From Nageia nagi (taxonomy: Eukaryota > Pinophyta): a stretch of DNA of 64,000 nt. Numbering within the stretch: position 1 is the first letter of the stretch; each line of letters begins with the position of its first letter. The position numbers and the translations under genes were made by a program. The stretch covers positions 30,566,001-30,630,000 of the forward strand of contig JBITNC010000002.1 of NCBI GenBank assembly GCA_050084985.1. The letters run 5' to 3'. This document shows positions 56,230 to 64,000 of the stretch, piece by piece. The notes beneath the pieces were generated by a model. The model was not told the origin of the DNA. It ran no database searches and worked only from the letters and a program-made list of their open reading frames with translations.

Positions 56230-59200
56230 CTTCTAGTAGCTCTTTGGGGTCTCTACCTCCTAGAGAATGGAACCCTCTACTTGTTTCTAGTAGCTTGTTC
56301 ATAGGTAAACTTGGTAGAGGTATCAGCTATTGGAATTAGCTTTTCCAAGAGGAATGGGTGCATCTTTTTATTTAGATCACTAAGATCTTTATAATCAATC
56401 TATGATAAGATAGGTAATGTCTTAATCTTCATTGTATCTAATCTAAACCCTATCATAACATTATCTAACCTTCTAGCATGAAAAAATCTTGTAATTACTT
56501 TTTGATCCAACTCATTTATTTGCTATAGGTTTGAGATTTTCTTCTCAAAAAATGACTATTCAAAAAATTGAGTGGTATTGGCTACCCAACTAGTAGCACT
56601 ACCCTATACATTTTGTTCTTCTCACAATTTGAGAGCCTTCATCTTAATCAAAGAATGTGTTAATGAATCCTAGCTTTGTTGTGAGCTAATTATTATCAAT
56701 ATCCATGTTGAACACCAAATTTTGGAATTCACAAATATCTTGGATCCTCCTTAGATACAACTATCTTAGTTTGGGAGTGATCGCTACTATATTTTTTTAG
56801 TTAAGACTCTTAAACATGCCTACATTCTTTTTAAAACTATCCTGGATGTATCCAAAGCTAGCTTATGGAGAGCAGTTTGAATGTGGAACTCCTTGATTAC
56901 CTGTATTATTTCTTCCTTCAATAGATGCAAGTGTGATAATATTATCATTTTGTCTCTAACTTGCTCCACCAAAGATTTTTTGAAATTCTTTATGAGTAAT
57001 AACAACTTTGAATTATCATCAGATAAAACTTTATTTGTTGGAATGATAGTTTGTAGCTCGACCTCAACTTGGTTGACCTTCTAAGCATCGATGACTATAG
57101 CTTGAAATTTGAGATCTTGTATCATTTGATTTACAACATCTATCTTAGCTTTTGTTATTATTATGCTCTTATCAAATTTTAAATTCTACTTATCAAGCTT
57201 TGCAATTAAGTCTTTGTTTTTATTCTATAACCTAGCTACTATTTTATCTTTAAGGGAGTAGTCTTTCTTATACTAATATATTTTCTTATTCAATTTTTCT
57301 ATCTTAGTCTCCATTACCTAAAAAAATTTGTCAGCTACCATTGAAGTATTTACTAGGAATCTTGACTGGTCAATTGCTGGTGCACTCTACATATTTACAT
57401 CTATTATAGTCGTGGGAGCAATGTCCAGTTACCTTTCTTTGAAAGCCATCTATGCTATTTTAATATCTTCTATTTCTATTACTTTGCTCAAAATTCTTAA
57501 CTGTTGCTCAGGGAGCACAGAAGATTTATTAAAAAAAGTTGCTCAATCAATGGGATCTACAATTTGTGTAGAAAAATTTGATTTTATTTTCTGTTATGAG
57601 GCTATAGGAATCAAAGAATAGGGAGTAGTAATTCCACCTAAAGTAGATGTCTCAACCTATTGGGTAGGTTGTGATTGCCAGGGAGGTGTTAGGTCTTGAA
57701 CTTCTATTTATTGCTCTGCCTCTTCCATGACCTTATCTTCATCCTTAACTTTATCCATTGGGCTAGAGTCTTTCTTTTTTTTAGATTCATCATCATCATC
57801 TTTTGGTCCTCCTCTAAGTGTAGCTATTATAGATATACTAGCTTTAAGTATGCTTCCCCTATCTTGTTCAATTTGGGTTTACTCCTTTTTTGGAGTTTGT
57901 TCTTTCACCTAGGCTCCTTGTGTAGGATTAGTGTCTACATCTTAGGGATCTCCTGACTATTTTGTATCAAAAATCTCTACCTCTTTTGCCACTACCTCTA
58001 GAATTTCTTCTATAGCCTTTGAAGGTGGAGGTATAGTTGTTTGTGATTATGACCTTATCATAGTGGTGTGGGGCTTTTTTATAGGCCTCTCTTCTTTATC
58101 TAGGGTTAGTTATTTTTGAACAAGGGTTTGAATTTTATTTTTCTTCTTTGAAGAAGGATCTTGAGAAGAGGTGCTAGTGTCTAATGGATCTTGCTCTCCC
58201 TTCTTTGAAAGCTCAACCATGCTAGATGGTTTTCCTACCTATACTAGCCTTGCTCCTATAGCATATTTTTCTTGAAAATGGGGAGGAAGGGGTTATATCA
58301 ACTCTAGAAAGAGATCTTTGGCATACTCAACCTTCTAGTACTTGTCATATTTGAATTTCTCAAATAATTCACTCTCTATGTGGTGAATTTTTATTGTATA
58401 CTTAAATATAAATTTTATAAAATAATGAGTTTTATGGGAACCCCACCCAAGATTTGCTAAGTGGGTGAGGATTTTAGGGTTGAGGATAAAATCTTATCAC
58501 TTATTTTCCTAGTTTTTATACTTTCTTATACTTTTAAGGGCCATCTAAGCCTTATTCAAGGGTGTACACTCCCAATCAAGGTACATTTCTGCTTCTTATT
58601 CAATTTTATTTACAAAATATTCAATATGAGGTCTACTATCATGGAGAAAGGTTGGACATTTCTTTCTTGACCTTATTACTTGGGTCATTTCTCCTAAAGG
58701 GTCATACATCCATGGAGCTTCCACCATATTTAATTTAAAATTTCATACAATGAATTCAACTATACTATCTTTACATCCTATTTCTAAAAGAGTAAAATTT
58801 TTAGTAGAAGCCTGTATATCTACAATAGATTTAAAATTACTCTTGGACCCATATTTAGTTTCTATGGCACAAATTTGTCTTCCCATTTCTATTGAATATA
58901 CCTGAGGGGTTACATACTTGGGTAATAAAAAAAGTCTCTTAAAATACCCATACTTGATTATTATGATGTGATTTCTTAAGAAGTACTAGTCACTAATTTT
59001 GTCTCCTCCTTATAGCTCCCTCATTATGCTTTTACGCAATTTGCTAGAGAGTTTTTCAATCAAAATTTGTACTACTATCGCAAAGAACTTGTCCATGAAT
59101 TCGTAGTAGGATCCATGCAACTTAGTCAAAATTGGTACCATTAGGTATATTGGTACTAGTGTAGCATTAGAATTCATCAACTAAACTGGCAACCTTGCCT

Positions 59201-60300
59201 CTATAAGTTTGTTAATATTTTGATGGGTAAACAGCCACCAAAGATATGAAGAGTGTCTGAAGTTTGACTTTTCAATTTTAAACAAACACCTCTTTATTTC
59301 ATTGGTAATGAAAGTTGGGAAGTCATAGTAGACATGAGCCTCTATAATATTGTAAGCCATATGTACCATGGCTTCATCTACTTCAATCTAGGTTTTCTTT
59401 TCTAGAATAACTGCTAGTGCTTGCAAAAGTTCTCTATCCTTTTTTCTTTCAAATAGGGCTATCCAATAGCTTGGTAAGAGTTGGGCCTTCTTTGTATCTT
59501 TATATCTTCCACTAATCTAGCTCACCATTTCATCTTGACTAAGATAGAAGTCATTCTTCTCTTTTTTTAAATCAATTTGTTTCTTCACATGAAAAGTTCA
59601 ATCTATTGGAATAACAAAGGCCTAGGCCATGGAATTAGAAAAGTAATCTAGTACTCCCTCTTCTAGGTCCTTGAACATTCCTATTTGGTAACCCTTATGG
59701 TGATGTTTATGTGCTAATGAATATAATAGCTCAAGGTAAGTAAATTACTCATAGGGCACATAATAAGCTAGGCCCTTATCAATCATAACATCCGTTTTTA
59801 AATCCCTATCTCAGTCTAATTTATTTCTAGGACATTCTTAAGATATTCTTCTTGCATGGTTAGAAGGTTAACATTGAGTTGATCTATTTAAGCTACAAAG
59901 GATGATTAATAAGTTGCTATGATATCAACACCCTTTCTTCAACCTCTAGTTATCATTTCAAAATGGTAATCTAGGCTATGCAAGGTCATACAACTTTTCT
60001 ATCTCTTGATTCAATTTAGCTTTGAAATCTATAAGTTCTGAATGCTATAAAAACTTATGTGCTTGAAATTGGCTAAGTGTTGAACTAGAGGGTATGGGGG
60101 GAATTTTATTTTTCCAAGGTTGATAAGATTTTCATTAATGTCAATTAATATTTGAGGATCTTGAGACATGCACATTGTATAGATCGAGCTGGCATAAGTT
60201 GGATAAGTAGTTTTAAAGCATGCCAAACTTAATTTGTGGTACTTGTGCGATGATTTATGAAATCTAAGAAAATATTTCCTTAAATTTTGCCTTATTCAAT
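56230..60300 (-). pseudogene. Long downstream ORF of gypsy G, function unknown
   Basis: A coding-like region of about 4 kb follows integrase on the same strand. Its frame is broken by scattered stops, many in Gln or Trp positions. The N-terminal half has GLAYYVPYE near 59790, LELLYSLAHKHHHKGYQIGMF near 59720, DEAMVHMAYNIIEAH near 59375 and FRHSSYLWWLFTHQNINKL near 59260, a conserved block I recall from other plant gypsy elements of this type, without known function. The middle (about 58200-57700) is rich in Ser, Thr, Glu and Lys with a DDDDESKKKKDSS run near 57800, and the C-terminal third (57350-56800) looks like a coiled coil (METKIEKLNKKIY, LLLLIKNFKKSLVEQVRDKM). No catalytic motif seen. 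It is not gag by position. Confidence 0.6.
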
Positions 60301-60619
60301 TGATAGCTGAGCAATAAATTGATATTAACTCTTGATCATGCAAAATTAATGCTAAACATTAATGACTATCTACTTTTTGGAAATTATGTGCAGAATATGT
60401 ACAAGTCCCTTTTTTTTTGGAAAACTATTTATAATATACATTACTTTGCAGGTACTACAAGCTCACCTCATCACTCGGTAATATTTTAAATATATCCCAT
60501 TGATGAGAATAGGTAATTCTTAGGACTAAATAATATCTTGTAATTTGAATGCATTACTTTGTATGGCTTGAGTGATGATGTAGGGTCTGTTCTAGAGAGA
60601 ATCAAATTTTTGGTGTCTT

Positions 60620-61645
60620 CTAGGCTTTGCTCTTTCTTCATCCTATTTGAGGACAATATCACCTAGTTCAAACTTCACATGGGAAGATTTTTTCTTGTTA
60701 AATCACTTTTTGATAATGTGTTGGAAATGCTAGAATGATTCATATGCTTTATTTCGATCTTTGTCCAATTTTAGGAGCTGACTATACCTAGATTATAGTG
60801 GCTCAAAGTGATGGTCCTCCATTTTTTGTAAGATTTTCAATGCTAGTAACTCCATGTGTTTTTTAAACATAGGTATTTTACCATATACCAATGCATATGG
60901 GGATGTCTTTATTGCTGATGTTATACTAATTTTGTTTGCCCATAATGCAAATTCTAATTGTGTATGCCATTGTCTATGATTCCCTTCAATTGTTCTCTTA
61001 ATGATTCAAGTTAGATTTTTGTTAGTTGATTTAGCTAACCCATTTCTTTATGGGTAATAGTTTGAAGAGAATAACTAGTACACTCCATATTGAGCTACAA
61101 AGCTTGATAAATTACCTCTAATAAATTTCAGGCCATTATCTGACACAATAGTCTATGGGATTTCAAAGTGAGTGATTATCCTTTTAATCATTTCTATCAC
61201 CACTTCTTGATTTGCATTTTTACATGACATAACCCCTAACCATATTGTGAAGTAATCTATTGCAATTAATATAAAATTATGTCTTGTTAAGGAATTTGAA
61301 TTTATGACACTAATGAAGTTCATAACCCATTGTTAAAAAGGTTCTTTGACTACCACAAGTTTAAGAGGCATTGTAGCTTGTCTCCTCTTTTACATAAATT
61401 TGCTGCATTTTGTCACATTCTTGGAAAATATTGAATGAATCTTAAAATATAGTGGGCCAATAATATCCATATTGTAATACTTTTACTACTATAATTGGTC
61501 CACTATAATGCCCACTAGAGAATCTGTAATGAAATTCATGTAATATTCTATAAGATTCATCTTGAGTCACACATCTTAGCAAAGTTTGATCAAAATTGTT
61601 TCTATATAGATGATCATATATCATTGTAAACTTGAGGGCATGCAA
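60620..61645 (-). pseudogene. Gypsy G integrase
   Basis: Zinc-finger part: ILHEFHYRFSSGHYSG (two His) and YYWPTIF at 61645-61442, then CSKF near 61395. The core follows with NFISVINSNS near 61330 (usual catalytic Asp is Asn), IVSDNGLKF near 61150 (Asp kept) and RNGLAKSTNKNL near 61045 (Glu replaced by Lys), then WHTQLEFALWANKIS near 60975 and TSPYALVYGK near 60910. Two of three catalytic residues are lost, by changes of the G to A type. The domain ends in a ELGDIVLK-type tail near 60660. Confidence 0.85.
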
Positions 61646-61657
61646 CTTGAATCTCCT

Positions 61658-63100
61658 TTAAAATTTTTCCATAGCTTCAGGGCACCTTCCAGTTTCAAAA
61701 TAAATCTTGATTTGTTTAATCCAATCACTTTCTTGATTGAATTGTTCATCCTCTATAAGAGTGATTATATGTGAAGATTCAACTATATTTTCATAGAGAG
61801 CTCTACCTTTGATCAACTTGGTTGGCTTAATTTCTATATCATATTCCATTATTTTAGTAATCCAACTAGCGTTTCTTTCATCTAGATCTCCTTGTATAAC
61901 ATAATTTCTCACATTTAGATGGATAGTAAATACAAGGATTTTGTTATGGGAGACATTATGCTTGAATTTTTTAAGCCCTTTCATTATGGAAAATACTTAT
62001 TTTTTAATAAATGAGTAACTTTACTAGTGTTGATATAGTGTTTAACTATAAAAGGTAATCAGATGTTCTTCATTATTATCATCCTTTTGTGCTAGAATTA
62101 CAACAATGCTCCTATCTACTCCATGTGCATACATAATGAAATTTTTTACCATATTAGGATTTTTAAGCACAGGAGCTTCTGTTATAACCTTTTTTATTTC
62201 TTTGAAGGCTACTTTTGCTTCATATGACCAAGAAAATATAGCATCTTTCTTTAGAATTGAAGTGATTGGGGATAGAATCTCTAAAAACTTATTGATAATT
62301 TTTCTAACAAAATTGATTTGACCAAAGAATGACTGTAAGGCCTTCTTGTTGGAAGGGAGTGGTAATGCTTCTATAGCTTTTACTCTATCTAGATCAATTG
62401 CTAGTCTCTCTTTTGAGACAATATGGCCAAGTAATTTTCTTTGGTTGATCATAAAAATTGATTTTTTTGGATTAATTGAAATGCTAAATTTTATGTATTT
62501 TTTAAAGACTAGTATTAGATGTTCTAGGTGATCACTTCTATTTATAGAGAAGATTGTGATATCATTTAGATAGATTAGAATAATCTTATTTATTAGTTCA
62601 CCAAATGTATGATCCATAGCTCTTTGAAATGTATCTCCTACATTAGAAAGACCAAATGGCATTCTTTGAAAAGCAAATATCCCCCACTTAGTTGTAAATG
62701 CAGTTTTGAATTGATTTTCATCTTTCATCCAAATCTGATTATTTTTTGAGTAACCATCAATCATTGAAAAATGGAAAGTTTCAAATACTATATGCATGAT
62801 CTACTATATAGAAGGGAGAGGATAATTATCTTTAAGAGACACTTGATTCAAATTTCTAAAATCAACACAAAGTTTGATTTCTCCACTTTTCTTTCTGATA
62901 AGAACTAGATTTACAACCCAAGAAGAATGCTTGATAAGATAATTAATTTTTGAGTCAAGAAACTTGATTAACTCTTATTTCATAGCTTCCTCTATTTTTG
63001 AGTTATCTGGTATTTATTTTTACCTATATGGTTTGACGTATGGTTCAAGTTCAATTGTGTATTGGATGACATTCTTATCATATATCTTAAGATCATCATA
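61658..63100 (-). pseudogene. Gypsy G reverse transcriptase and RNase H
   Basis: RT: HSSWVVNLVLIRKKSGEIKLC near 62925-62865, VDFRNLNQVSLKDNYPLP near 62865-62815, MIDGYSKNNQIW near 62765 (first Asp kept), FQRMPFGLSNVGDTFQRAM near 62670, ILIYLNDITIFS near 62580 (YLDD changed to YLND), KSIFMINQRKLLGHIVSKE near 62450. A 251-codon stretch is open (62797-62042). The attached RNase H begins NFIMYAHGVDRSIVVILAQ near 62150, where TDAS-type acidic residues are absent; it ends with NASWITKIMEYDIEIKPTKL near 61880-61810. That loss agrees with a second RNase H upstream doing the job. Confidence 0.9.
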
Positions 63101-63103
63101 AGT

Positions 63104-64000
63104 TCAAGCAATTAGTTGGAAAAACTTATGATAAATTTGAGACATAACAACCTTTTTTGTATCAAAACACTCTAAACCAATTTTTATATACTTTTTGGGT
63201 TCTACTTTTAGCTCAACATAATTCTCCTTTAGGATGGCTACATACTTAACCTTTTGAAAATCTTTTGAATCAAATAATCTTTCAAAAGAGAGCAATCCTT
63301 TTGGTATAACATTATTTTTGACTTGAATAACATTTGATTCTTGGAAACAATTAGGCATTTCCTAAATACCAATAGTGTGAGCCACTGCTTCATCCATGAA
63401 GAAGTTCATAATATGCTCATCAGAGTCAAATACTTGCCAAAAGTTTGCAACATTAGGTATTGAAGGCCTACATTGAAATTTGACTCTAAAAGCTTCTCTT
63501 TTATAATGAGTAGGATTATAACATGGCCCTCTTCTAGTAAGTGCATCAACTATTTGGTTGTACCTCCTAGGAGTAGATATAAAATTAATAGCAAAAAATG
63601 ACTCTAATAAATCCCACACTCTATTCTTGTAGTTCTTCAAATAATAATGTTTTGCACTAATTTGATTTCAAACTTGCTTAATGACTAGTTCTAAATCACC
63701 ATGGACAATCAGACACCTAATTTCTATACTAATTACTTTAGATAACCCTAAACAAAAGGCTTCATACTCAATAGCATTGTTTGTACAAGTCCATGTGAGT
63801 CGGAAGGGATAATTTTTAGTATTTTTATTTAGATATTTGAACACCACTCTAGATCCACATTCATTTTTACATCAAGATCCATCAAAATACATTGTTCATA
63901 TCTCATGTTCTTTATCAATAGTGATTAAGATTGGTTGAGTTTTCTCATATAAATAATAATTTCCCATACCAACATCTATGACCTAATAATTTAGATCATT
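63104..64000 (-). pseudogene. Archaeal-type RNase H domain upstream of RT in gypsy G
   Basis: Read leftwards: MYFDGS near 63893-63876 (first Asp), RLTWTCTNNAIEYEAFCLGLS near 63800-63740 (Glu), VHGDLELVIKQV near 63708-63673 (second Asp), YKNRVWDLLESFFAINFIS near 63634-63578, and PRRYNQIVDALTRRG near 63575-63531 (last Asp). This is the pattern of RVT_3/archaeal-type RNase H carried by some plant gypsy elements. It continues into YKREAFRVKFQCRPSIP and FWQVFDSDEHIMNFF (63640-63362) and a linker with NVIPKGLLSFERLFDS (63358-63104), which leads into RT. Two stops break the frame. The catalytic residues are all still visible. Confidence 0.82.

Larger units (their letters stand above)
54408..64000 (-). 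mobile_element. Ty3/gypsy element G with extra RNase H and a long downstream ORF (5' part outside window)
   Basis: On the minus strand from the right edge: archaeal-type RNase H (64000-63360), a linker, RT (about 63100-62042), a degenerate RNase H (about 62150-61660), integrase (61645-about 60620), a second long coding region (about 60300-56230), a tandem-repeat-rich tail (56200-55400) and a candidate 3' LTR (about 55369-54408). Gag, protease, PBS and the 5' LTR lie beyond base 64000. RT residues (DFRNLNQVSLKDNYPLP, MPFGLSNVGDTF) place it in Ty3/gypsy. Stops and active-site losses make it inactive. Confidence 0.85.

Noticed and set aside
57328-57956. Plus-strand open stretches with membrane-like sequences
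   Set aside because: They are antisense to the long downstream ORF of gypsy G, whose minus-strand frame has consistent coiled-coil and charged composition.
1-64000. tRNA, rRNA or CRISPR arrays
   Set aside because: No cloverleaf-like gene, rRNA core motif or spaced palindromic array was recognised; PBS sites only mimic the end of initiator tRNA-Met.

Overview
The window is plant nuclear DNA made almost entirely of decayed retroelements. The signs are Ty1/copia pol with primer-binding sites complementary to plant initiator tRNA-Met (tggtatcagagc), a plant-type Ty3/gypsy element with a second RNase H, a plant L1-type LINE fragment and a broken plant mobile domain (PMD/MAIN) gene. The DNA is AT-rich, elements are nested several deep and I found no intact host gene. 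That fits a large repeat-rich genome; a gymnosperm such as a conifer is plausible but not proven.

Layout. (1) 1-23772: copia element C (minus strand, 5' LTR 23273-23772, 3' end beyond base 1). Two relatives of the same family sit inside it: B (minus, 11280-19992) in gag and A (plus, 513-9819) in integrase. Both are complete two-LTR insertions with perfect 5-bp target duplications, and C reads through once they are removed. C itself abuts a LINE fragment (23773-about 24780). (2) about 24800-32980: very AT-rich, mostly unassignable, with a weak LRR-like scrap, a copia RNase H remnant beside an LTR edge, another possible LTR edge and 90-bp tandem repeats. (3) 32990-36903: a PMD/MAIN pseudogene split by a 2.0-kb non-coding insertion flanked by a 7-bp direct repeat. 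(4) 38012-47228: copia element E (minus), into which D (plus, related to A-C) inserted; a later deletion fused the two reverse transcriptases tail to tail. (5) 47229-54405: copia element F (plus), whose LTR starts exactly at E's degraded primer-binding site. (6) about 54408-64000: a Ty3/gypsy element G (minus) that appears to cut off F's 3' end. Its order is archaeal-type RNase H, RT, degenerate RNase H, integrase, then a further long ORF of about 4 kb.

How the parts work together. The copia elements share a plan: LTR of about 0.4-0.8 kb with a TATA box, PBS, a 1.9-3.5-kb leader, gag with a zinc knuckle, protease, integrase, RT, RNase H, then a 3' untranslated region with repeats, polypurine tract and LTR. 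The most interesting observation concerns the leaders. Each has candidate splice donors (AG/GTAAAA and AAG/GTATAA) about 60-130 nt after the PBS and a TGTAG acceptor directly before the gag start, so the leader looks like a removable intron of 1.8-3.4 kb. Inside it lie a non-coding block conserved between families whose LTRs are strongly diverged, dense TGCATG words, pyrimidine-rich segments that differ between copies, and in F a GC-rich palindromic tandem array. All coding regions are pseudogenes; many stops are TAG/TAA/TGA where Gln or Trp is expected, and many catalytic Asp/Glu are changed to Asn/Lys, as expected for silenced, methylated copies.
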